Shown here: positions 7,299 through 14,147 of the stretch, piece after piece
How the letters are laid out: each line of letters begins with the position of its first letter
How positions within the stretch are numbered: position 1 is the first letter of the stretch
NCBI GenBank assembly: GCA_964482395.1
Contig: CAYZXK010000032.1
Coordinates: 1-18,918, forward strand
Direction: 5' to 3'
Source of the DNA: CAYZXK01 sp964482395
GTDB lineage: Bacteria > Planctomycetota > Phycisphaerae > UBA1845 > Fen-1342
DNA: 18,918 nt
The notes under the pieces: generated by a model
Database searches by the model: none
Told to the model about the DNA's origin: nothing
What the model saw: only the letters and a program-made list of their open reading frames with translations
Position numbers and translations under genes: made by a program

Positions 7299-7363
7299 AC
7301 TTGGCCACCGCGAACCCCGCCCATGGCCGGTTGCCGGCTTTCAGGATCGGAGACAACCTGTGA
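7283..7363 (+). CDS. Overlapping 26-residue ORF, candidate coupling or leader peptide
   Basis: An ATG at 7283 opens a 26-codon frame (MPRRVNLATANPAHGR...) that ends in TGA at 7361-7363. Its ribosome site AGGGAGGA (7267-7274) is eight bases upstream and is the strongest Shine-Dalgarno match in the window. The start lies 16 bases inside the end of the FHA kinase gene, and its stop overlaps the GTG start of the isomerase as GTGA. It thus bridges the whole gap between the two large genes. This arrangement would let ribosomes finishing the short ORF restart on the isomerase. The peptide has no recognisable domain. It may be only a translational bridge and not a functional protein. Confidence 0.4.
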   Translation: MPRRVNLATANPAHGRLPAFRIGDNL

Positions 7364-7908
7364 TTCGACGCAGCGAAGTTCGCAAAGCTCAGCAGCGTGC
7401 CTTGGAGATGCTCCGGGCAGCCGGGATAGTCCTGACCGCCCGGGAAGCCGAGCAGATCGAGGTCGCCGAGCTGGGCCTGGGCGAGCTGGAGCGGACCGGC
7501 CTCCAACTGGTGACCTACATCAACACCGATCGCTACTGCGCCAAAGAGTTGATCCTGTTCCCGCGCCAGACCTGCCCGGAACACCGGCACCCGCCGGTTG
7601 CCGGTGAGCCCGGGAAGATGGAGACGTTCCGCTGCCGATGGGGCCGGGTGTGGCTCTACGTTCCGGGAGCGTCCACCGACCCGCTGAAGGCTCGCATCCC
7701 GGCCGGCAGCGAGGCACACTACACCGTGTTCCACGAGATCGAACTGAACCCCGGCGACCAGTACACCATTCCGCCGGATACCTTGCACTGGTTCCAGGCC
7801 GGGGATGATGGAGCAATAGTGTCGGAGTTCTCCAGCACGAGCCGGGACAAGTCGGACGTGTTCACCGACCCGCGTGTTCGGCGGATCACCCAGATCATCG
7901 AAGACTAA
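7360..7908 (+). CDS. D-lyxose isomerase-type cupin sugar isomerase
   Basis: The 182-residue protein closely resembles the Bacillus YdaE type of D-lyxose ketol-isomerase, which interconverts D-lyxose and D-xylulose (and often D-mannose and D-fructose). Shared blocks are GLQLVTYINTDRYCAKELIL, CPEHRHPPV, KMETFRCRWG, HYTVFHEIEL and YTIPPDTLHWFQAG. Likely metal ligands of the cupin barrel are H75, H77, E88 and H143. The GTG at 7360 is chosen because the family N-terminus (RRSEVRKAQQRALEML) begins there; GGAG (7349-7352) is seven bases upstream, and the preceding short ORF overlaps it by four bases. The hybrid kinase starts eight bases after the stop. No lyxose transporter or sugar kinase is nearby, so the physiological substrate is uncertain. 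Confidence 0.88.
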   Translation: MIRRSEVRKAQQRALEMLRAAGIVLTAREAEQIEVAELGLGELERTGLQLVTYINTDRYCAKELILFPRQTCPEHRHPPVAGEPGKMETFRCRWGRVWLYVPGASTDPLKARIPAGSEAHYTVFHEIELNPGDQYTIPPDTLHWFQAGDDGAIVSEFSSTSRDKSDVFTDPRVRRITQIIED

Positions 7909-7916
7909 TCGGCGTC

Positions 7917-10001
7917 ATGGCCCCAGAATCAACGTCGGCCGGCCTACGAGATTCGAGCTGGGAGTCGGAGGTCAATTCGGCTTTGGCCGATTTGTACGCC
8001 GCCCTGCTGGCTCCTGAGCCTCCCAGTGCGGACGAGCTATCGCAATGGGTGCTGGACCGGGCCCGGCAGTTGACCGGCAGCCCGATCGGATTCGTTGGGT
8101 ACATCGACCCCCAGACCGGCAGCCTGATCTGCCCGACCCTGGTTCACGGCTGGGACCGCTGCCAGGTACCCAACAAGACCATGGTGTTCAGCGAGTTCAC
8201 GGGTCTGTGCGGCTGGGTGCTGGTTAATCGTCAGCCGGTGTTGACCAACTGCCCAGCCCGCGACCCGCGCTGTCGGGGCACGCCGCTGGGGCACGCGCCG
8301 ATTCGGCGGTTCCTGTCGGCCCCGGCCATGGCCGGGGCCACGCTGGTGGGGCAGGTCGCTCTGGCCAACGCGGATCGGGATTACGACGAGCGTGACCTGG
8401 CTTTGGTTGGCCGCCTGGCCAGCTTCTACGCCTTCGCCGTCCAGCACCAGCGGGCCCAGGAAGCCCTGCGGCTGACCCAGTTCTCGGTGGACCGGGCCGC
8501 GGATGCGGTCTTCTGGATCGGGCCAGACGCGCGGCTGCATTATGTCAACGACGCGACCTGCCGCAGCCTGGGTTACTCGCGGCAGGAGCTGCTCTCGATG
8601 ACCGTGCACGATTTTGATCCCAATTACACCCCGCAGGTCTGGCCCGGCCATTGGGAAGAACTCAAGCGACGGGGCTCGCTGACCTTCGAGACACGCCACC
8701 GCCGCAAAGATGGTCAGGTGTTCCCGGTAGAGGTGACGGCTAACTATGTAGAGTACCGCGGCCGGGAGTACAACATCGCCTTTGCGCGCGACATCAGCGA
8801 GCGCAAGCGGACCGAGGAAGAGAAACAGCGTTTACAGGCCCAACTTTATCGGGCGCAGAAAATGGAGGCGTTGGGCCAGTTGGCCGGCGGAGTGGCCCAC
8901 GACTTCAACAACATCCTGACTGCCATTCTCGGCAACACCGAGCTGCTGCGCGGGCAATTCGGACCGGACCTGCCGGCCGACGATCCACGCCGGATTCACT
9001 TGGAGCAACTCGAGCACGCAGCCGAGCGGGCGGCCAGCCTCACCCGCCAGATGCTCGCGTTCAGCCGTCGGCAGGTGGTGAGCCTGGAAGTGCTCGACCT
9101 GAACCAGATCCTGCGGGACATGCAGATCATGCTCCGCCGACTGATAACCGAGAACATCGAGCTGGTCTTTATGCTGGGGGCTGAGCCGGCTCTGATACAG
9201 GCCGACGCGGGCCAGCTCGAGCAGGTGGTGTTGAACCTGGTGGTCAACGCTCGGGATGCGATGCCGGATGGTGGCCGGCTGATCGTGGAGACCATGAACG
9301 CGGAGCTGGATCAAGCTTACGTCTCGGCCCACACCGAAAGCCGGCCGGGACCGCACGTGGTGCTGGTGATCAGCGACACGGGCTGCGGGATGAGTCCCGA
9401 AATCCTGGATCGCATCTTCGAGCCCTTCTTCACCACTAAACCGCCCGGCCAAGGCACCGGCCTGGGCCTGGCGACGGTGTACGGGGTCGTCAAGCAGGCC
9501 GGCGGCCATGTCAGCGTGTACAGCGAGCCGGGCCGAGGATCAACATTCAAGGTCTTCCTGCCCGCCGCCGAACTACCCCTGACTCGGGCCGCTACCCCGG
9601 CGGTGGATGAGCGAGAGCTCTCGGGCAACGAGACGATCCTGATCTGCGAGGACGACCAGACCGTGCGGCTGTTGACCGCCCAGTTCCTGCGTCAGGCCGG
9701 CTACCGGGTTCTGATCGCCGAAAATGCTGTGGAGGCGCTGAGGTTGGCTGAGCAGTGCTCTGGTCCGATCGACCTGTTGATCACTGATGTCATTATGCCG
9801 GACCTGAACGGGCGGCAGTTATCGGACGCCTTGACCGCCGCTCGACCAACACTCCGGACGCTCTTCATCTCGGGCTACACGCCCAATGTGATCGCTCATT
9901 GTGGCGTGCTGGACCCCGGCGTGGAGTTGCTCCCCAAGCCGTTTGGACGACGGGCCCTGCTGGAGCGGGTCCGAAAAGTGATTGGTCGCCCGGCAGGCTG
10001 A
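7917..10001 (+). CDS. Hybrid sensor histidine kinase (GAF-PAS-kinase-receiver), soluble
   Basis: The 694-residue protein has no membrane segment. A GAF domain (about residues 20-185) is followed by a PAS domain (about 190-300, FSVDRAADAVFWIGPDARLH onward) ending in the PAC motif FARDISERKRTEEE. The histidine kinase core has H328 in GGVAHDFNNIL, NLVVNARDAMPDGG, DTGCGMSP, FEPFFTT and GTGLGLATV. A C-terminal receiver domain (about 572-694) has the acidic pocket E578-D580, phospho-acceptor D624 in LLITDVIMPD, the Ser/Thr region FISGYT and K674. Phosphate would pass from H328 to D624. There is no output domain, so a separate HPt or regulator is needed. The ATG at 7917 lacks a Shine-Dalgarno site and lies eight bases after the isomerase stop, suggesting coupled translation. 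Its end converges with the OPT transporter gene. Confidence 0.93.
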   Translation: MAPESTSAGLRDSSWESEVNSALADLYAALLAPEPPSADELSQWVLDRARQLTGSPIGFVGYIDPQTGSLICPTLVHGWDRCQVPNKTMVFSEFTGLCGWVLVNRQPVLTNCPARDPRCRGTPLGHAPIRRFLSAPAMAGATLVGQVALANADRDYDERDLALVGRLASFYAFAVQHQRAQEALRLTQFSVDRAADAVFWIGPDARLHYVNDATCRSLGYSRQELLSMTVHDFDPNYTPQVWPGHWEELKRRGSLTFETRHRRKDGQVFPVEVTANYVEYRGREYNIAFARDISERKRTEEEKQRLQAQLYRAQKMEALGQLAGGVAHDFNNILTAILGNTELLRGQFGPDLPADDPRRIHLEQLEHAAERAASLTRQMLAFSRRQVVSLEVLDLNQILRDMQIMLRRLITENIELVFMLGAEPALIQADAGQLEQVVLNLVVNARDAMPDGGRLIVETMNAELDQAYVSAHTESRPGPHVVLVISDTGCGMSPEILDRIFEPFFTTKPPGQGTGLGLATVYGVVKQAGGHVSVYSEPGRGSTFKVFLPAAELPLTRAATPAVDERELSGNETILICEDDQTVRLLTAQFLRQAGYRVLIAENAVEALRLAEQCSGPIDLLITDVIMPDLNGRQLSDALTAARPTLRTLFISGYTPNVIAHCGVLDPGVELLPKPFGRRALLERVRKVIGRPAG

Positions 10002-10060
10002 GCACGGACGCCGCAGTACCGCGTGCCCCAAAACCGGTGCCCTGCATTGCCGCCGTCGGA

Positions 10061-12010
10061 TCAGTAAAGTTGGACGTGCATCCGTTCCGCGATTACCTCG
10101 ACGGCCATCAGGGCTACGCCGATCAGGGCCGCGCCGGCCACAATCCCGGCACAGATCGATTCCTGGTTCTGAACGAAGACCTCGTTGACCCGCTGCTGGG
10201 GCTTGGGCCAGATTTTACCCAGCAGCCAGAAGACGAACGATCCCATGAACATCGCCAGGCAGGTCTGAAAAGTGATGACGAAGGCCAGGCCGATGCCGAC
10301 CGGCGAGATCGGGAACCGGTTCTTGGTGAGGATGCGGATCAGCTCCAGGATAATCCCCAGGCCGGCCCCGACGGCGGCCCCGACCACCGCGGTCCAGGGC
10401 AACTGGCTGAGCCCCTTGGTGAGGATTTCGGCCACCGCCCGCCAGACGGTCGCCGCCGGATACGGGTATTGATCGCTGATCAGGCCAGCGGGGTTGTTCC
10501 GCAGAAACAGCGGGTAGAAGACCGCGACCGAGAAGATCGCGCCCGAGAAGGCCCCGATCAGGTGCCCCAGGGCCTGCAAGCGCGGCTTGCCGCCGAGCAT
10601 GTATCCGGGCTTGATGTTCTGGATCAGGTTGGATGCCCCGCCGGCCACCTCGGCCGCGATCCCCGCGGTGGCGATGTTGGTGGTTATGTTGCCCGGAGCC
10701 AGCACGCCGTAGGCCAGTTGCGTCAGCTTGCCTAGAGCCCCGGTCGGCGTAATCGAGGTCAGGGCGGTGGAGTTCACCCCGATCAGGGTGAAGACGAAAA
10801 CCATCGGAATCGCCACTATTCCCAGCCAGATTTCTACGCCGAAGAGCCAGTTGGCGATCCAGACCATATACGCTCCGACCAGTGGGACGCCGATTATCGA
10901 GACCCACAGCGGCAGCTCGATGTGCCGCAGGCAATCGACGGTCCGCTGGCCACGTCGAGATAGGCCGCGGAAGGCGCTGACCAGAGTTTGAGGCTTGGCG
11001 AAGAAGGACAGCAGCGAGGCGGTGGTCATCATCGCCACCCCGCCCCACAAGGCCCAGGTGGTAATCTGTCTCAGCCCATAATGGGGCACGCCGGCGGCGT
11101 CGATCATGGGCTTGATGTCTCCGCGCTGAATCATCCATGGGGCGAGAATGAAGTAGTTGATGACGGCTCCGATCATCAGGGAGACGCCGGTCCGGATCCC
11201 CATCAGCCCGCCGGCCCCGAACATGGCGATGTCCACCTCGGGCCGGATGGTCAGCTCGCGCAGCGGCGTGCCCCAGAGGTTGGGAGCCCACCAGCCAAAC
11301 TTGGCCGCCAGGTTGTAATACCATTCGTCCAGGAACTCGGGGATCCGAAGAAAGCCCAGCCGGATCTTGTTCATCCACTCGTGATACACCTCCCACTGGG
11401 TGAACTTGGCCAGGCCAGCCAGCACGGTGAAGATGACCAGCAGCTTGGCCGGGAGGACCGACTTGCCGGACTGGCCGCTGTGCAGGGTCTCCATCACCAC
11501 CCCGGCCGCACGCCCCTCCGGAAACGGCAACTGATCCTCGTTTATAAATCGGCGTTTGAGCGGGAAGGCGAACAGCACGCCGAGCACGGCCAGTCCCATC
11601 AGCCACATGATCATCTGCCACCAGGCGATGACGGTGTTGGTGATGATCATGTAGGCGGCCATGCTGGCGATCAGGGGGCCGTTCATATACCCGGCCGAGC
11701 AGGCAATCGACTGGAGGATGTTGCTTTCCAGAACGTGGTAGTTGCGGATCAGCCGGATGGCCTCCAGGGCCTTGAAGAACACAAAGGCCATGATCACCGA
11801 AGTGATCGCCACGCCCAGCGACCAGCCGGACTTGGCCCCCACGTAAAGGTTCTGGATGGACAGCAGCCCGCCCAGAATGAACCCCATGATGACCACCCGA
11901 ACGGTCATCTGCGGCACGTCGCCCTGGTAGACGTTCTCCAGCCACCAGCGGTCCTTCTCCGCCACGGACATGCTGCGGATCTGCTCGTCGGTCAGTTGGT
12001 GAATGGCCAT
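10061..12010 (-). CDS. OPT-family (oligopeptide) transporter
   Basis: The 649-residue integral membrane protein has about 14 hydrophobic segments. It matches bacterial OPT-family transporters: an N-terminal segment with SIQNLYVGAKSGWSLGVAI, the conserved region INEDQLPFPEGRAAGVVMET, TGVSLMIGAVINYFILAPWM in the middle, and NIKPGYMLGGKPRLQALGHL near residue 480. OPT proteins are proton-coupled importers of small peptides or metal chelates; the substrate cannot be read from the sequence. The ATG is at 12010 with AGGCGAG about eight bases upstream on the minus strand. A TATGAT hexamer at 12102-12097 could be a -10 box, but no good -35 accompanies it. The stop lies 59 bases from that of the hybrid kinase. 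It may or may not be co-transcribed with the ferredoxin gene 226 bases upstream. Confidence 0.92.
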   Translation of the reverse strand: MAIHQLTDEQIRSMSVAEKDRWWLENVYQGDVPQMTVRVVIMGFILGGLLSIQNLYVGAKSGWSLGVAITSVIMAFVFFKALEAIRLIRNYHVLESNILQSIACSAGYMNGPLIASMAAYMIITNTVIAWWQMIMWLMGLAVLGVLFAFPLKRRFINEDQLPFPEGRAAGVVMETLHSGQSGKSVLPAKLLVIFTVLAGLAKFTQWEVYHEWMNKIRLGFLRIPEFLDEWYYNLAAKFGWWAPNLWGTPLRELTIRPEVDIAMFGAGGLMGIRTGVSLMIGAVINYFILAPWMIQRGDIKPMIDAAGVPHYGLRQITTWALWGGVAMMTTASLLSFFAKPQTLVSAFRGLSRRGQRTVDCLRHIELPLWVSIIGVPLVGAYMVWIANWLFGVEIWLGIVAIPMVFVFTLIGVNSTALTSITPTGALGKLTQLAYGVLAPGNITTNIATAGIAAEVAGGASNLIQNIKPGYMLGGKPRLQALGHLIGAFSGAIFSVAVFYPLFLRNNPAGLISDQYPYPAATVWRAVAEILTKGLSQLPWTAVVGAAVGAGLGIILELIRILTKNRFPISPVGIGLAFVITFQTCLAMFMGSFVFWLLGKIWPKPQQRVNEVFVQNQESICAGIVAGAALIGVALMAVEVIAERMHVQLY

Positions 12011-12213
12011 GATCAGCTCGCCTGTCAGAATGAACGGCCGCCGGCGTCCAGAATCAGGTAGCGTGCCAGCGTGGTACCTCGCCGGAATTGCGACCTATCA
12101 TACCGGGGCCGCAACCATAAGCGAGCGGTTTAACGCCAGACCAGCGCCTGCCGCTTCCCGGTGGTCGCGGCTGCGATTGATTCCAACGACGCACTACCAG
12201 TTGCGGGCGGATG

Positions 12214-12228
12214 GGCCCGTTCAGGGCC
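12214..12228 (-). terminator. Weak hairpin after the ferredoxin gene
   Basis: GGCCC (12214-12218) and GGGCC (12224-12228) form a five-base-pair stem with a five-base loop, 8 to 22 bases downstream of the ferredoxin stop on the minus strand. There is no T-run after it, so it may only pause transcription or protect the 3' end of the short mRNA. Confidence 0.25.
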
Positions 12229-12236
12229 GGCCTTGC

Positions 12237-12464
12237 TCAGGCCTTGGGCCAGACCTGCTGGCCGCTCTGCGCGTCGGTCAGCTTGATCGCGTCAACCGGG
12301 CAGACCTGGGCCGCCTGAAGGATCTCCTCCGGGGTATGCCCGTCCGGATTGGTGACTTTGGCGATGTTATCGTCATCCATCTCGAACGTATTGGGGGCTT
12401 CGCCGCAGCAGGCCCCATCGCCGATGCACAACTCGCGGTCTATCTCGATCTTGTACTTGGCCAT
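12237..12464 (-). CDS. Single-cluster ferredoxin with Asp in a cluster-ligand position
   Basis: The 75-residue acidic protein starts MAKYKIEIDRELC and is a small low-potential electron carrier. The ligand motif is C13-x2-D16-x2-C19 with C55-P56 near the end (VCPVDAIKL), as in one-cluster ferredoxins. D16 stands where most have the second Cys. Pyrococcus furiosus ferredoxin has the same C-x2-D-x2-C...CP pattern and binds a [4Fe-4S] cluster that converts readily to [3Fe-4S]. C20 lies next to C19 and is an extra, possibly free cysteine. The ATG at 12464 is fixed by GGAAGGAG ending nine bases upstream; the longer in-frame extension to 12872 has no coding character. The redox partner is unknown, as no ferredoxin-dependent enzyme is adjacent. 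Confidence 0.92.
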   Translation of the reverse strand: MAKYKIEIDRELCIGDGACCGEAPNTFEMDDDNIAKVTNPDGHTPEEILQAAQVCPVDAIKLTDAQSGQQVWPKA

Positions 12465-12948
12465 CACCGCCACTCCTTCCGGCTGCGCTCGAGGTGGACC
12501 AGGGCCCCATCGAAGGCACAGCATGCTTTCGACCTGGGCGGAGGCGGCACGGTCCGCCAAGACCCGCCCATAACCCAACCACCCACCAAGTCCCGTGCCA
12601 GGTTGACCTTGACGCGGTCGGCTCGCAACGGAACCCCCTTTGTTTAGTCGGGACTGGCCGTTTGTCAATCGCGCCGCCTGACAGTTTCGCAGCCCGGTGC
12701 GCGAAAGTACCCACCATAGCGGTAGCTCTACCACCTCAGGATCATGTTCAACTCCTACCCCAGTCTGGCCTCGGGCCTGCCAGCCGCAGCCGACAGCGTG
12801 GGCTACCGCCAGGCGAATGCCGAGCCCGGGCGGCCTCTCAGGCCCAGAGATCATACCCGGTCGGTCACTCACGCTCCGGGCCCTGATGGCGTGCCTGGCA
12901 CATTTCCTGAGACGCTCCGCTGAAGCGGCAGGACCGGTAGCGGGAATG
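12465..12948. other. 484-base intergenic region between ferredoxin and phosphatase genes
   Basis: No convincing gene is present; the open frames here lack codon bias, ribosome sites and family motifs. Visible elements are the ferredoxin promoter candidate (12641-12668, minus strand), an imperfect inverted repeat at 12499-12537 (CCAGG...CGAAGGC with GCTTTCG...CCTGG) that would lie in the ferredoxin mRNA leader, a short stem GGTAGCTCTACC at 12721-12732, and a small stem CCGCTGAAGCGG (12917-12928) downstream of the phosphatase stop. None has a clear T-run. Confidence 0.4.
12641..12668 (-). promoter_or_regulatory. Candidate promoter for the ferredoxin gene
   Basis: On the minus strand a perfect TTGACA (12668-12663) is followed after 16 bases by TAAACA (12646-12641), a weak -10 box with three of six consensus bases. 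It would give an mRNA leader of about 170 bases before the ferredoxin ATG. Confidence 0.35.
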
Positions 12949-13972
12949 TTAGCGGAGCCCGACCGGCTCCAAGCGCCGACGCGGACGTCGCCCCAGGATC
13001 CGGTTCTTCAATCCGTGCAAGATGCCAAATCCTCTAGGCCCGCGAACGAATTGGAGCACCAGGAGCGTGAGGTCATCGTGCCAGAGGGTTCTACCGCCCG
13101 CGTAAGCAATCAGCGAACCGATAATCAGGTCCACCAGCTCATCTACCCCCGCCTGGGAATGGGCTCGCAGCAACTCACCCATTCGGGAATCGCCGAACAG
13201 CTCTCCGTCTACCGACGGCGTTTCAAGCACGCCATCCGTGACCAGCAGAAGACGGTCACCCAGATCGACGCGGATTTTCCGGCGGCTGAAAGCGGTCCGG
13301 GAATCGACCGCTAGTGGCAGATTCAGAAGCCGCGTCGCGAGGTCTGGGCTGCCGGTCCGCGCTGGTGGGGATTCGCCAGCACGCAGTTCGGCAGGTCCGG
13401 GCTTACCCGGCTGGCCCGACTGGCCGGCTGGTGCGGCCGTTCTACTTGGCGGCCGGCCGTGGTCGGGCGGACTTCCGGGCTGGGTCAGTCGCATCCAGCG
13501 GGCTGACCGGCTTCGGAAGAGCCACCCCGGCGGGTGACCGGCATAACTAACCGAAAGCGTGCGGGTCGGCGGGAAAAAGCTGGCTGCGGCCGCCGTGGTC
13601 ATTATCCCGATTCGGCTGTCAGTCAGGCGGCGATTCAATTCGACCAGCACCCGGCGTTGGTCGGGATTGTTCATGTACTTTCTGAGCAGTCGGTGAATCT
13701 CGGCACTGACCCGGGCCACCTGCTCCCCATGGCCGGCCACGTCCGCCAGGCAGAACCGCGAGATCAGCCCCGAACTGCATATCGAGACATAATGGATGTC
13801 TCCGCCCCGGCTACCCTCGCTGGGCCGCGAGAACACCCAGCCGCTTACGCCCGGAAGCTGAATCGGGGCGTTGATTGGCCGGTTGCCGCCCCAGACTTCG
13901 GCACAAGTGAAGGGCGGGATCGGCTCGGCGCGCGCGCTCGGGAGGCGTCTGGGCGTCGAAGGAGTGGGTCAT
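12949..13972 (-). CDS. SpoIIE/PP2C-type serine phosphatase, 5' end in conflicting frame
   Basis: The main frame encodes a PP2C-like phosphatase of the SpoIIE/RsbU type, which removes phosphate from Ser/Thr of partner-switching proteins. Metal-binding motifs are present: RGGDIHYVS, LADVAGHGE, LVTDGVLE and HDDLTLLVL. A Pro-rich segment of about 45 residues is inserted in the middle. The first in-frame GTG (13836) would cut off conserved sequence: upstream codons still read TCAEVWGGNRPINAPIQLPG then VSGW, the N-terminal hallmark of this planctomycete family. That frame is open back to a TGA at 13971-13969 but has no ATG, GTG or TTG before 13836. An ATG with GGCGGCGGA upstream lies at 13972 in the neighbouring frame. 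Either a one-base frameshift (real or assembly error) or a rare start codon is involved. Without resolving this, the safe coding limits are 12949 to about 13915. Confidence 0.8.
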
Positions 13973-13990
13973 TGGAAGTCCGCCGCCGGA

Positions 13991-13996
13991 ATTGTA
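13991..13996 (-). promoter_or_regulatory. Candidate -10 box for the phosphatase gene
   Basis: TACAAT on the minus strand (13996-13991) matches five of six -10 positions. It would start transcription near 13984, about 12 bases before the ATG at 13972. No good -35 box is seen. The short distance supports 13972 as the start of translation. Confidence 0.3.
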
Positions 13997-14063
13997 CCGC
14001 AAGTCCGCGTCCCCGCGAGCCTGCACCATCCTGCCAGGAGAGGCAAAAATCGGCCGGTTCGGG

Positions 14064-14069
14064 TAGAAT
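14064..14069 (+). promoter_or_regulatory. Candidate -10 box for the mutase gene
   Basis: TAGAAT matches five of six consensus bases and lies 79 bases before the mutase ATG in the divergent intergenic region. The sequence at the -35 distance (AGGCAA) is poor, so an activator or another sigma factor may be needed if this is used. Confidence 0.3.
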
Positions 14070-14086
14070 ATGCGGTACAGGCGCTG

Positions 14087-14112
14087 CCGGAAAGCCTGCT
14101 CGGGCTTTCCGG
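14087..14112 (+). other. Strong hairpin in the mutase mRNA leader
   Basis: CCGGAAAGCC (14087-14096) and GGCTTTCCGG (14103-14112) form a perfect ten-base-pair stem with the six-base loop TGCTCG. It sits between the -10 candidate and the ribosome site of the mutase gene. No T-run follows, so it is not a typical terminator. It could be a protein operator, an RNA stability element or part of a leader switch. It does not resemble a cobalamin riboswitch, which is much longer. Confidence 0.45.
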
Positions 14113-14147
14113 ACCCGCTCGCTTTACAAGTGAGTTGGAGACCAGGC

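Noticed and set aside
10215..11945. Second minus-strand frame inside the OPT transporter gene
   Set aside because: It is an alternative frame of the same strand rich in Arg, Gly and His with no membrane segments; the OPT frame explains the region.
12721..12732. GGTAGCTCTACC near 12721 as part of a tRNA-like structure
   Set aside because: It recalls a D arm, but no acceptor, anticodon or T arm can be built around it on either strand.
12465..12872. In-frame N-terminal extension of the ferredoxin to 12872
   Set aside because: The added 136 residues lack coding character, and the ATG at 12464 has a strong ribosome site and a family-typical N-terminus.
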